Positions 14,474 through 22,712 of a stretch of 24,283 nt of DNA are shown piece by piece. The notes beneath the pieces are model-generated. The model was not told where the DNA came from and made no database searches. It saw only the letters and a program-made list of their open reading frames with translations. The position numbers were made by a program, and so were the translations under genes. Each line of letters starts with the position of its first letter. The first letter of the stretch is position 1. Source of the DNA: a virus. The stretch lies in IMG/VR virus record IMGVR_UViG_3300032291_000873, positions 1 to 24,283 of that record; one strand, given 5' to 3'.

Positions 14474-15439
14474 TTAGGCGAAGCTTGTGGTGATGCGGAC
14501 GGCCGCGTTAGCATCAATCAGTTTCTCACTGGTGTTCATGCGAACACGGAGAACGTTGGAGCGACGGGCTTCATCACGATAGCTTTCAGAAACAAAACCA
14601 CCAGGGGCATCAGCCGACCACACCAGGGTACGACCAATTCCACCAGCAGTGAACTGACCACTCTGCACATTGGCAACAATGATCTGCGTATTGGGAACAA
14701 TGAACCCACCAGAGTAGGCTTTGTTCTTGTTAGCAGAGTTGATTGCGGCCCGACCAACCAAAACCCGCTCAACCCCAAGGGCGGCGGCGATTTCAGCTTC
14801 AGCCAGGAGGCGGCCCTTGGTGTCAGAAACAACACCAAAGAACTGGTTCTGGAGTTTGGTTGTGCGGCGGATACGCTCAAACACAGGGGCAGACATGATG
14901 ATTGTATTTGCTTCGTATCCAAGTTTGTTCAACTCAGTGCGAGCATTTGCAATGTCACCAGCCACATCAATGTTGGAAAGATTCGCATTGGTGTAGGCAG
15001 AGATTGCACTCTGGTCAGCAGTTGTGAATGGGGTTGTGCCAGCAAACAGAATGTCGCTTACACGCTTCTCATGGCCAAGTTTAATTTGGCGGAGGAGGAA
15101 GCGGGCAGACGATGCTTCGAGATCAAAAAACCTGTCAGCATCTGCGCGAAAACCGTCATCGATTAGCTCTTCGAGGCCATACTCGATCGTGTCGTAGGTG
15201 TCAGTCCCAAACGCGCGAACAGCACGGGCGTAGTCAGAAGAGGCTACACGGGGTTTAGAATCATTGTTCAACAGGTCAGCTTGTGCAAGCTGAACTTTGA
15301 GATATTGGCCGCTCTTGGCAGGGACGGGAAGCAAAGGAAGAACCTCTGCTCCAATCAAGCCAGTCTCGGTATTAGGAGCCTCGATCAACGCCTGGTTGAT
15401 ATCGGCCCTTACGGTTGTGCCACCAGAAATAAAACTCAT
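14474..15439 (-). CDS. Major capsid protein, 321 aa
   Basis: This 321-residue protein lies directly after the decoration-protein gene, the place of lambda gpE. It has the general build of an HK97-fold or lambda-E-type capsid subunit: an N-terminal arm (about 1-50) with TETGLIGAEVLPLLPVP, a long helix around DRFFDLEASSARFLLRQIKLGHEKRVSDILF (about 103-133), a domain with YEANTIIMSAPVFERIRRTTKLQNQFFGVVSDTKG, and a C-terminal beta segment. The codon use is richer in G and C than in the neighbouring tail genes, as expected for a highly expressed protein. An intrinsic terminator follows. The ribosome binding site is weak (AAGAAAG about 13 bases before the ATG). Confidence 0.88.
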   Translation of the reverse strand: MSFISGGTTVRADINQALIEAPNTETGLIGAEVLPLLPVPAKSGQYLKVQLAQADLLNNDSKPRVASSDYARAVRAFGTDTYDTIEYGLEELIDDGFRADADRFFDLEASSARFLLRQIKLGHEKRVSDILFAGTTPFTTADQSAISAYTNANLSNIDVAGDIANARTELNKLGYEANTIIMSAPVFERIRRTTKLQNQFFGVVSDTKGRLLAEAEIAAALGVERVLVGRAAINSANKNKAYSGGFIVPNTQIIVANVQSGQFTAGGIGRTLVWSADAPGGFVSESYRDEARRSNVLRVRMNTSEKLIDANAAVRITTSFA

Positions 15440-15467
15440 TTTATTATTATTCTTTCTTGGTTATGGG

Positions 15468-15830
15468 TTAGAACATTGGCACTGCAATTTCAATCACAGC
15501 AGAAGTCGCAGTAGCGGCTTCCAATGCAATTCCAGCAGTAACAAGGTTTGCCGCCAGAGTGGTAACCTGGCCAGCGGCATCGAATTTCATCACATCACCC
15601 ACAGCGGCCACGCCACTGACGGTTGCGAAGAACGTAGGATGAAAGAGCTTGACGGTCACATAACCACCAGCCGTTACATCTTCCAGGGTTGAACCAATGG
15701 CTTTGGTTGCACCAGTCACAGCCACATCAACGCCACCAGCAGTGGTCGTAGAAGGCTGAACCATGCGAAAAGCCGAGATAGCGGACGATGTTGAGAAAGT
15801 CCGATACCCACTATCAATTTGTGTACTCAT
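15468..15830 (-). CDS. Head decoration protein (gpD-like), 120 aa
   Basis: A 120-residue Ala/Val/Thr-rich protein, with beta-like segments GGYVTVKLFHPTFFATV, DVMKFDAAGQVTTLA and AGIALEAATATSAVIEIAVPMF. The short GDVMKFDAAGQVTTLA...AGIALEAAT pattern occurs in capsid-cement proteins of the lambda gpD or DUF2190 type, which bind the outside of the expanded capsid as trimers and stabilise it against DNA pressure. The place between protease/scaffold and major capsid genes is the lambda order C-Nu3-D-E. It has a good AAAGGA ribosome binding site, as expected for a protein needed in hundreds of copies. Which of the two cement families it belongs to cannot be decided here. Confidence 0.78.
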   Translation of the reverse strand: MSTQIDSGYRTFSTSSAISAFRMVQPSTTTAGGVDVAVTGATKAIGSTLEDVTAGGYVTVKLFHPTFFATVSGVAAVGDVMKFDAAGQVTTLAANLVTAGIALEAATATSAVIEIAVPMF

Positions 15831-15848
15831 TTTCTATTTATCCTTTTG

Positions 15849-16295
15849 TTAGATGTTCTTAATGCCACGGCTAAGAGCCTCAGCATATTCTTTGGGGTTT
15901 GAAAGCATGACGGCCTTCATGGCCTTCAGCTTCGAAGTCTTATATTCTGCATGAGCAGAAACAAGACCTTCAAAGTTCTTTGGCTCCTCTTTCTTTTCAA
16001 GAGCAACCTCAACAGCGGGTGACGCAGGAATGGGCTTGATGCCAAACTGGGTCAGAACTTTTTTAACAACTTCTGACATCTCAGATTCATCTTCCTTTTC
16101 CTCTTCGTCTTCTTTTTCAACAACAATAGTGGGGGCTTCTTGAGCCTGGACAACTTCCTCTTTCTTGGAATCGTCCTTAACCACTTCGTCTTTTTTCATT
16201 TCATCCTTGGGTTTCATAGAATCCTCAAGGGCGGATAGGCGAACTTTAATTTCATCCATATCCTTTTTATAATCATAACCTTCTTTATTTTCCAT
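15849..16295 (-). CDS. Internal-start scaffolding protein (lambda Nu3-like), 148 aa
   Basis: Within the protease gene and in the same frame, codon 262 is an ATG at 16295 preceded by AAGGAG with a five-base spacer (AAGGAG at 16301-16306), one of the strongest ribosome binding sites in the window. Translation from here gives a 148-residue protein made only of the scaffold domain: MENKEGYDYKKDMDEIKVRL, a long acidic Lys/Glu-rich middle and a helical C-terminus that would bind the capsid protein. In lambda, Nu3 is made in exactly this way from inside gene C. The start signal is read directly from the sequence; use in vivo is inferred. Confidence 0.82.
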   Translation of the reverse strand: MENKEGYDYKKDMDEIKVRLSALEDSMKPKDEMKKDEVVKDDSKKEEVVQAQEAPTIVVEKEDEEEKEDESEMSEVVKKVLTQFGIKPIPASPAVEVALEKKEEPKNFEGLVSAHAEYKTSKLKAMKAVMLSNPKEYAEALSRGIKNI

Positions 16296-17078
16296 TGCTT
16301 CTCCTTGTTTTGTCAAACCATCACCTTCAACAACTGCATTGGGCAGGTCAATGGGGATTGGCTTTCCTCCGGCCATATAGCCGAGTTTCTTTTCTGCTTT
16401 TACGCAAGAACCTGGTTCATAGGGTTTGGAGCCTTTTGCTGGCTTGTAACCATCCCAACATCTTAATTCTTTTACTTTCTCCATGAACTTAATCATTTCC
16501 TCAAACAATCCATTGGTTGCCGCTGGGCTAGAGACCAGGTCAGCAGAGGCAATGCTTTGGGGTCTGATGTAGTCCTTGCCATTGATTGATTCACTCTCAT
16601 TCACAAATGCCAGGGAGATTCCAAACTGGTCTGGAGCCTCATCTGCCATCTCTTTAATCAATCCATAGTGCTGGCTGTTCTTCAAAAGCTTTAGGTCTGC
16701 AACCAATTTATTGCCCTCAATCCTGGCATTCCTTGCAAAGCCGACGACTGCATCCAATCCAGAGCCGTGGTTCATCTTGACCTTCACTCCATTGGGAGCC
16801 TGTTTCATGATGTCCATTGCCTTCTCCAGGCTGAGTTTATCCACAAACAAGTCGTGCCCCTTAGCCTCACCAATCTCAAGAATGCTTACTCCACCAAAAT
16901 CATTTGCCTCCATTTCCTCATCCCCACATTCCATCTCTTCCTCATCTCTGTAGGTGCTATAAGCCACAGCCGCCCTTTGGGTCTCATCTGGGAATTTTGC
17001 CACAGCTTCTTCATCTCCCATGAATCGAGAAACAAAGTCCTGTTCGGACTCATCACCACTAGGTAGGGGCAGGGGCAT
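15849..17078 (-). CDS. Prohead protease fused to scaffold domain, 409 aa
   Basis: Residues 1-45 carry a module (SGDESEQDFVSRFM...YPDETQRAAVAYSTYR-like) that is common at the start of phage head proteins. The protease core (about 60-200) shows candidate catalytic residues His104 (KMNHGSG) and Ser155 (FGISLAF) and ends with the SADLVSSPAATNGLF signature typical of U35/S78-type prohead proteases. A Cys-containing CWDGYKPAKG...GSCVKAEKK motif follows at 207-230. From about residue 262 comes a very acidic, Lys/Glu-rich coiled-coil scaffold. The protease should cut itself and the scaffold once the procapsid is built. The ATG lies inside a 14-base palindrome (17073-17086), which may limit initiation. 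Confidence 0.85.
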   Translation of the reverse strand: MPLPLPSGDESEQDFVSRFMGDEEAVAKFPDETQRAAVAYSTYRDEEEMECGDEEMEANDFGGVSILEIGEAKGHDLFVDKLSLEKAMDIMKQAPNGVKVKMNHGSGLDAVVGFARNARIEGNKLVADLKLLKNSQHYGLIKEMADEAPDQFGISLAFVNESESINGKDYIRPQSIASADLVSSPAATNGLFEEMIKFMEKVKELRCWDGYKPAKGSKPYEPGSCVKAEKKLGYMAGGKPIPIDLPNAVVEGDGLTKQGEAMENKEGYDYKKDMDEIKVRLSALEDSMKPKDEMKKDEVVKDDSKKEEVVQAQEAPTIVVEKEDEEEKEDESEMSEVVKKVLTQFGIKPIPASPAVEVALEKKEEPKNFEGLVSAHAEYKTSKLKAMKAVMLSNPKEYAEALSRGIKNI

Positions 17079-17086
17079 AAATGCCC
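17073..17086. promoter_or_regulatory. Palindrome covering the protease start codon
   Basis: GGGCAT-AA/TT-ATGCCC forms a perfect inverted repeat. In the minus-strand mRNA the ATG of the protease gene is one arm, so a hairpin would hide the start codon. No Shine-Dalgarno sequence precedes it. This may keep protease-scaffold fusion levels low relative to the free scaffold made from the strong internal site. Confidence 0.5.
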
Positions 17087-17094
17087 AGGTTATG

Positions 17095-17592
17095 TCAAAG
17101 TAGGTCGCCGTCAGCCTGGCGGTAGGATTCTTTCACCTTACCACCACCTGCCATGAGCAGAAACTTGTTCACCCTAGCCAATGCCCAGGCATTCCTAGAG
17201 TTGGGCTTACCACCACCAATGGTTGGCCTAAAGCTTGTTGAGTAGGCTCCAGCACCCCTTCTAAATACTTTCTTTAGGGCTCCCAGGGATGGGGCTTTCT
17301 TGCCAGGGTTCTTGTCTTTCCATTCCTTTAGCTTGTTCTTGATTGATTCCTCTGCACCCTCCCCAATCTCAATCTTTCCACCAGTGCTTTTTGTAGCCGC
17401 TGAACCTGGCTTGTTCTGCTCAGAACCCTTGATTCTTTCCTTTGGTGGGGCTGGAGTCTGAGAGGCAGACTTTGCACCTGGTCTGGCTAGTTCCTTTTCT
17501 TTGGGTGGCTCACTACCAAAGAGCCTTCTCCACCATAAGTCCTTAGTCTCCTGGTAGGATTCTGGAGTAAAATCTTCTTCAGTTATTAGCAT
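17095..17592 (-). CDS. DUF5824-like head-region protein, 165 aa
   Basis: The N-terminal half is Pro/Lys-rich and probably unstructured (residues 25-75). The C-terminal 70 residues carry a compact motif set: KKVFRRGAGAYSTSFRP, then SRNAWALARVNKFLLMAGG and VKESYRQADGDLL. I recognise this G.GAYs.S.RP...RNAWA.ARVN.FL...Y...D.DLL pattern as the DUF5824-type domain often encoded near portal and protease genes in environmental phages. Function is unknown. It lies two bases after the portal stop and ends 17 bases before the protease gene, so a head assembly or internal virion role is likely. Confidence 0.72.
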   Translation of the reverse strand: MLITEEDFTPESYQETKDLWWRRLFGSEPPKEKELARPGAKSASQTPAPPKERIKGSEQNKPGSAATKSTGGKIEIGEGAEESIKNKLKEWKDKNPGKKAPSLGALKKVFRRGAGAYSTSFRPTIGGGKPNSRNAWALARVNKFLLMAGGGKVKESYRQADGDLL

Positions 17593-17594
17593 AA

Positions 17595-20500
17595 CTAGAA
17601 TTTCAGCTTCGGCCCTCGGAGCTCGTTGTAGGCGTCATATATATCCTTAGAATATCTTTTGCCAGCCGTGTGTCCAGCAAAAGTTTCAGCCACAAATTCC
17701 AGTGGGTCTGTTGTGGCATATTTGCTTACCTTGGCCGCCAATGGCCTAATCCTGGCTCGTTGCTCTTTAGGTAGCTTGCTCCACGTCCAAATGTTATTAA
17801 ACCCATCTCTGCCAATTATTTGTCCATGGAGTGAATGCCCGTGCTCATGTGCAACAACGCTTGGAGAAGCCCAATGACCAGATTTAACTGAAAGCACGAT
17901 GGAATCAGAAAACTCTGTAATCTGTCTATATCTTGCACCTTTAGCATGATTAAATTCAACCTCTTGATAATTGCTTCTCCCTGTTGCCCAGGCAACCGCA
18001 CTGCCCATAATCATTCCCCTGCCAAGGCTTTTAGGGGTTCCATATCCAGCCTTCTGAAGGTCGGCCACCTCTTTTTGTATAAGTTTTGCGGCATCAATAT
18101 GATCTGGCAAATCAACATATTTAATGCCCATTTTTAGAAGTTCATTCTCAACCTTTTCAACGGCCTTCTTTTTCTTAACAGATGTATTTCTTCCCTCTTT
18201 TTCTTGTGGGGGAGTCTTGGATGGGGGTGGAGGAGTTTTGCCTGTAGGTGCGGAAGGAGGAGGAGGCGGTGGAGGAGCAGGTGGCTTGGGTGCTGGAGGG
18301 GCTGGCTTTTTAATGATTTTGCCACCTGGTCTCTTGGGGCTATATCCACCAACAAGCTTTGGCCTTCCATAGCCAGAAGAACAGGTATTCTTATCATCAA
18401 AAGTTCCATCGTCCTTCATTCCGCATGGGTTTAGAATTTCTTTGTCATCAGCAAATTCAGTTTCATCTTTTGGTTCTGAAAGGTTCTTGTCTCTTGATTC
18501 CATCTGGCCAACAACTTTCTTTGCCCAGGAATAGCCAGCATCTCCACCCCACCCATTCCAGGCTTGCCAGCCCTTGCCCTGCTCATCCCAGGTTTCACCC
18601 TTCTTATCGACTTCATGGCGATCAAAGAATGCCTTCATTCTGCGGACGGTGTCTGGAGAGAACTTAACCCCATTGATCAAATCCCTAGCCCTGGCAATGC
18701 CCACAGGAGTCATGCCCTTTTGGCTGGCTGGCTTCTCTTCCCTTACATCCAAAGCCCTCTTGGCTGACTCCCTGGCTCCTTCTGGAGGGGTAAAATCAAT
18801 CCCATCATACTTGCCCAACTCAATGCCACCCATCATTCCAGCAATCAGCATTTTCCATTCATGCTGGCTGAGATTCTGAAGTTCTTCTAAATTACTTTTT
18901 TTTTGAGAAAGCCCTGTTGGGGCAACTGGGGCTTTTGGTGTTTCTGGAACTGAAGCCCCACCCTGGCCTTCATCCTGTTGCCCATCCTGGGCGGCTTGCT
19001 TTTCTTTTTCTGTGGTGGGAATGATTTTTCCAGACTGCACACCAGCAACAATGCCAATGGCCTGTTCCCTTGAAATGGTTGGGAAGGCGGCCGTAATAAC
19101 TGAAACTGCGCCCTCCTTGGACAACGCACCAGCCGCCACTGCATTGATAACATTGATAAGGGATGCAACCTGGGCTCCATTGAGGCTTTGCCCAATAACA
19201 TCCTCTTGGCCTTCCACCTGCTGGCCGTCTTGGGTTGTTTGTCCTGGTTGCCCTGCCTGTGCTGGCTGGCCTGTGGGCAAAAGAATTTCAGAAACTGCCT
19301 GGGCTGGAACTCCATATTCCTTTGCCAGGTCTTGAATCATCTTAGTTTCAATGGCTCTCGCCCTAAAGGCCGCTTCAACATCCAGCCCTTTCTCTGCATA
19401 GATTGAACTTGCAGTAGTCAGTCCGGCCTTAAACTCTGCAATGTTTGCCATAGATTCCCGTCCCAGGTCGATAGAAACATTGGCTCCAAAATTGAAAATG
19501 CCCTTGGTTGTTTTGGCTCCATTGCCACTGATCATTCCCCTAGCCACACCATCAGCAATAACAATGTTCTTTATTGGATTCAGAACCTTATCATTAAGTA
19601 GCTTCTGGTATCTGTTGAAGGTTCTTCCAGCCTGTTGCATTTCAAGCCTAGCTGTGGGGCCGGACATGGCAGATGGGTCGACAGCAAAGGAGTAGGGGAT
19701 TCCAAGTCCCATGCAGATATTTCTCAATAAGATTTTATGAAACTCTGCAAAGGCTCCACTGGGTCTGCTGGGGCCGTCTGGGAAAATGATGTCCTCTCCT
19801 GGCTCCAAATAGCTGACCTTGCCAGATTCCATTGATTCCAATTTGATTTGTTGGTTATCAAAGTTTTCCTCTGTGGTTAATGCACTAAGGTCAGAGGCGT
19901 TGTTGTTTGACCTCTTCACAACTGCACTCTGGGAGCTGGCAACCTTCGCGGCCAGCTTTTCAAAATTCACAATATCATAAATATCAGTGGCATCATTGAT
20001 GGCAGTGTGGAAAGCAGACACGCCCCTGTATTGGTCAATCCGAAGTGGGTCAAAATAGTGGAATGCCTGGCTGGCTGAAATGGTTACCTGGTAGGAGTAG
20101 AAATCCCCAATGCTACGATTGTAAATATCATAAGCAGTGGGAGCCCCAGTGTCCCTATCAATATGAATGCCACCAATAAGCTCCAGGCTTGTATAAGTTT
20201 TGTATGGGTCACCGAGTCTATCAGATTCAATGCCCTGGAGTTTTAAGTCTCCATTCTTATCTCTGACCAATACAAAAAGGAAATCTCCATCACGGAGCAT
20301 GGACATGGTTGCAACCTGCATAAGCGTTGAGCCTGTGTGCCTGGTTGATAGGTCGCAATTATTAAACCATTCATTCCAATACGCCTCAATCTCAGTGTTG
20401 GTCTTGGGGTTGTCTGTCCTGGCTTGGTATGTAATGTTTGATGCAACATGACTTGCAAACTTCATCAATATGGAGCGAACCAGGCCATTGTTTTCTGCCA

Positions 20501-20714
20501 AGTCTCTTGCCCTCTTCATCAACTCTACACGATCATAATTTGATCTAAAGTCCTCTGCACCAGATAGATTGCTCGGCCCCCGCCTCTCCCTAGTGTATTT
20601 TACTGCATCATATTCAAACTTGGTAAGGGCTTTTTTTGCCATCAGCCTTTGAACCCCAGCCTGGGGATTTACAAATGAAACAAGCTTATCCAGGAATGTT
20701 TGTTTAAGCTTCAT
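17595..20714 (-). CDS. Portal protein fused to C-terminal zincin-type metallopeptidase, 1039 aa
   Basis: Residues about 1-490 form a lambda gpB-type portal: FEYDAVKYTRERRGPSNLSG..., RDLAENNGLVRSILMKFASHV, and FHKILLRNICMGLGIPYSF. A segment with LNGAQVASLINVINAVAAGALSKEGAV (about 507-533) occurs in many portal C-termini. After this come a domain with TPVGIARARDLINGVKFSPDTVRRMKAFF and WNGWGGDAGYSWA (about 668-730), a Cys motif NPCGMKDDGTFDDKNTC, and a Pro-rich linker (about 800-840). The last 200 residues hold HEHGH at 956-960, a perfect HExxH zinc site, and EFVAE at 1006-1010, which offers the third ligand. Lambda portals have about 530 residues. The dodecameric portal would carry up to twelve peptidase domains. 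ATGA overlaps the upstream gpW-like stop. Confidence 0.87.
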   Translation of the reverse strand: MKLKQTFLDKLVSFVNPQAGVQRLMAKKALTKFEYDAVKYTRERRGPSNLSGAEDFRSNYDRVELMKRARDLAENNGLVRSILMKFASHVASNITYQARTDNPKTNTEIEAYWNEWFNNCDLSTRHTGSTLMQVATMSMLRDGDFLFVLVRDKNGDLKLQGIESDRLGDPYKTYTSLELIGGIHIDRDTGAPTAYDIYNRSIGDFYSYQVTISASQAFHYFDPLRIDQYRGVSAFHTAINDATDIYDIVNFEKLAAKVASSQSAVVKRSNNNASDLSALTTEENFDNQQIKLESMESGKVSYLEPGEDIIFPDGPSRPSGAFAEFHKILLRNICMGLGIPYSFAVDPSAMSGPTARLEMQQAGRTFNRYQKLLNDKVLNPIKNIVIADGVARGMISGNGAKTTKGIFNFGANVSIDLGRESMANIAEFKAGLTTASSIYAEKGLDVEAAFRARAIETKMIQDLAKEYGVPAQAVSEILLPTGQPAQAGQPGQTTQDGQQVEGQEDVIGQSLNGAQVASLINVINAVAAGALSKEGAVSVITAAFPTISREQAIGIVAGVQSGKIIPTTEKEKQAAQDGQQDEGQGGASVPETPKAPVAPTGLSQKKSNLEELQNLSQHEWKMLIAGMMGGIELGKYDGIDFTPPEGARESAKRALDVREEKPASQKGMTPVGIARARDLINGVKFSPDTVRRMKAFFDRHEVDKKGETWDEQGKGWQAWNGWGGDAGYSWAKKVVGQMESRDKNLSEPKDETEFADDKEILNPCGMKDDGTFDDKNTCSSGYGRPKLVGGYSPKRPGGKIIKKPAPPAPKPPAPPPPPPPSAPTGKTPPPPSKTPPQEKEGRNTSVKKKKAVEKVENELLKMGIKYVDLPDHIDAAKLIQKEVADLQKAGYGTPKSLGRGMIMGSAVAWATGRSNYQEVEFNHAKGARYRQITEFSDSIVLSVKSGHWASPSVVAHEHGHSLHGQIIGRDGFNNIWTWSKLPKEQRARIRPLAAKVSKYATTDPLEFVAETFAGHTAGKRYSKDIYDAYNELRGPKLKF

Positions 20715-20947
20715 GGGCCGAATTTTGCATAGGTGGTTCTAATTCTTGTGCCAGATGCAGACTGAATAGCAAGAGTCAATTCAGCAATAATCTCTCTAAC
20801 CTCAGACAGGTTTGCCCTGCTGAACGATCTTCCAGCAATTGAATAACTTGCACCAGCCACCGCAATTGCCTCTAGACATGAAACATACTTGTCACGCAGG
20901 GAATTTAAGGTGGCGATGGGTAAGCCAATGAAATCACCCTTCGCCAT
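20711..20947 (-). CDS. gpW-like head-tail joining protein, 78 aa
   Basis: A small protein between large terminase and portal, the place of lambda gpW. It begins MAKGDFIGLPIATLNSLRDKYVSCLEAIAVAGASYSIAGRSFSRANLSEVREIIAELTLAIQ, two helices joined by a small beta turn, as in gpW, which binds the portal after packaging and keeps DNA inside. I start at ATG 20947, since AGGAG lies ten bases upstream; a TTG at 20956 would sit on the ribosome binding site. The start overlaps the terminase end by 14 bases and the stop overlaps the portal start by ATGA. Confidence 0.82.
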   Translation of the reverse strand: MAKGDFIGLPIATLNSLRDKYVSCLEAIAVAGASYSIAGRSFSRANLSEVREIIAELTLAIQSASGTRIRTTYAKFGP

Positions 20948-22712
20948 TATTCTCAATCTCCTCTGTCAAGCCTGCGGGCATGATCTTCAGCCTCTTATGC
21001 AAAGCCGCACCCACAATGGCCATGCATTCACAATCAAGTAAGTGGTTGTGCTTGCCTATCTGCTTCCATACCCTCCTGGTTCTGCCCGTCATGGGATTCC
21101 TAACCTCTACCTTTGTTTCAGATGAAATGTGAACCTTCCAAACTTCTGGTGTGTCCTCTGCAATAAATCCATCAGTTTTCAAAAGGTTAGATAGGATGTC
21201 TTTGATGGCTGGGTTTGACCACCGCCAAACTGGGCAAAGCTTCCATTTCCAGCCCTCCCTGGAGCCAACATTCTTACCACTGAATGGGTCTCCATTGGCA
21301 ATCCTAGCAAATGGTCTTTGAACCCTCTGCTCCCCCACAATCTCTGAGAAGCTTGATTTGTCTGAACCAACCAGGGCAATAAAACCCCATTGGCAACAAT
21401 GCAAATAAACATCACGGGTTTGGTCACCAGAATCAATGAAGGTTGCTTTAGGCTCAACATTGAACTCATCTGCTTTGGCTTTGATGTCTCCCCAGGTTTC
21501 AAGCCTCCCAGCCCACACCAATCTGCTTTTGCCGTCCATGTCCCAAGCCCTCACAACACACCAGGCATGGAAGCCGCCGGCCTCTTGAATATCACAAGCC
21601 ATGACAAGCTTCTCACCCATGTTCACTTCACCAAGTTTATATTTGCCTGGTATAATCTCTACCCTCTCTTGGTCATGCTCCATCCAAGGTTCTGCAAGAA
21701 CCCTATTCACAAAGTCCTGTAGCCCTATGATTCCGCTGTGCTTGTCCTGTAAGAATTTAACTGCCAGGCTTCCAAAGGTTACCCAAGGCGGATATAGGCC
21801 ATTCAAATGATACGATCTTCTGCCTGGCTCACCCTTTGGGTTGGTTGGCCTCCACTCACCCTGCCTCAACATCATTGTTTTGTGTCCATCCCTAATTGGC
21901 TTCTGGCAGTTTTCACATTCATAGTAGGCTGAATTTTTTACAATCCCAAAGTCATACACTCCATCTTCAAGCTTTGCCTTTTCATCCCACTTCACTCTCT
22001 CCCAAATAAGCTTTTGTTTGTGTCCACAATGGGGGCATGGAACAAAGAAGAATCTCATGTCTCCCTTCTGCCACTCTGCCCAGATGATTGAATCTGCTGT
22101 GGTTGGTGTGCTGGTGGAAACAACCAGGTGGTTTGGATAGGTGGCAACTCTGGCTTCTGCCAACTGCAATGCTCCAGCCTCTTTTGAATTTGTGCCATCA
22201 CTAAACTTATCAACCTCATCGAGCATCAAAAGTGAAACCGACCTGGAGGAAAGATTGGCTGGGCTGTTTGAGCCAACGAACCAAAGGCTCATTTTTCTAA
22301 AGTGCTGTTCGAGTATCTTTATTTTATCTGTGTTCTCTGGCTTTTCCTTTGCCAGGATTGGGCAATCGTCCACCATTGGCAACCACCTGGTTTCTGAGAA
22401 TGATCTTGCCAGTGCTTCAGATGGCATCACCCAAAGTGCTGGGCATGGTTCAACTGCCAGCCTGTAGGAAAGCCCTGCAAGAATTGTGGTTGTCTTGGAT
22501 GTCTGGGCTCCCCACACCAGGGTAATTCTCCTAACAGAATCATTCCCAAAAGCCTCCAGGGGCTCCCTCACATAGGGAGTAAGATTTGTGCTGTACGGGC
22601 CTGGAATGTTTGTGATTCTTGGTGAAAGAACTAGACTCTGCTCACACCATTCTGAAATTGATAATTGCTTCTTGGGAATCAAGAAGCTTTTCATGAAGGG
22701 TACAAGCTTCAT
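20934..22712 (-). CDS. Terminase large subunit (gpA-like), 592 aa
   Basis: The motor of DNA packaging. The ATPase half shows a Walker A-like WGAQTSKT (67-74) and Walker B LLMLDE (161-166). Two CxxC pairs, C226/C229 and C266/C269, form a zinc-ribbon-like insertion, as is typical for lambda gpA-type terminases. The nuclease half has acidic residues in the expected order: D374 in MACDIQEAGG, D427 in TFIDSGDQ and D560 in NHLLDCE. Length is close to lambda gpA (641). It follows the HNH gene with no gap and precedes the gpW-like gene with an overlap. This family usually cuts at cos-type sites. Confidence 0.95.
   Translation of the reverse strand: MKLVPFMKSFLIPKKQLSISEWCEQSLVLSPRITNIPGPYSTNLTPYVREPLEAFGNDSVRRITLVWGAQTSKTTTILAGLSYRLAVEPCPALWVMPSEALARSFSETRWLPMVDDCPILAKEKPENTDKIKILEQHFRKMSLWFVGSNSPANLSSRSVSLLMLDEVDKFSDGTNSKEAGALQLAEARVATYPNHLVVSTSTPTTADSIIWAEWQKGDMRFFFVPCPHCGHKQKLIWERVKWDEKAKLEDGVYDFGIVKNSAYYECENCQKPIRDGHKTMMLRQGEWRPTNPKGEPGRRSYHLNGLYPPWVTFGSLAVKFLQDKHSGIIGLQDFVNRVLAEPWMEHDQERVEIIPGKYKLGEVNMGEKLVMACDIQEAGGFHAWCVVRAWDMDGKSRLVWAGRLETWGDIKAKADEFNVEPKATFIDSGDQTRDVYLHCCQWGFIALVGSDKSSFSEIVGEQRVQRPFARIANGDPFSGKNVGSREGWKWKLCPVWRWSNPAIKDILSNLLKTDGFIAEDTPEVWKVHISSETKVEVRNPMTGRTRRVWKQIGKHNHLLDCECMAIVGAALHKRLKIMPAGLTEEIENNGEG

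Noticed and set aside
18204-18434. Plus-strand Arg/Gly/Trp-rich frame opposite the portal linker
   Set aside because: It is the antisense image of the Pro-rich linker; low complexity explains it.
18887-19315. 142-residue minus-strand frame inside the portal gene
   Set aside because: It is nested out of frame in a region that encodes a clear portal C-terminal motif; its Gln/Pro-rich composition reflects the real frame.
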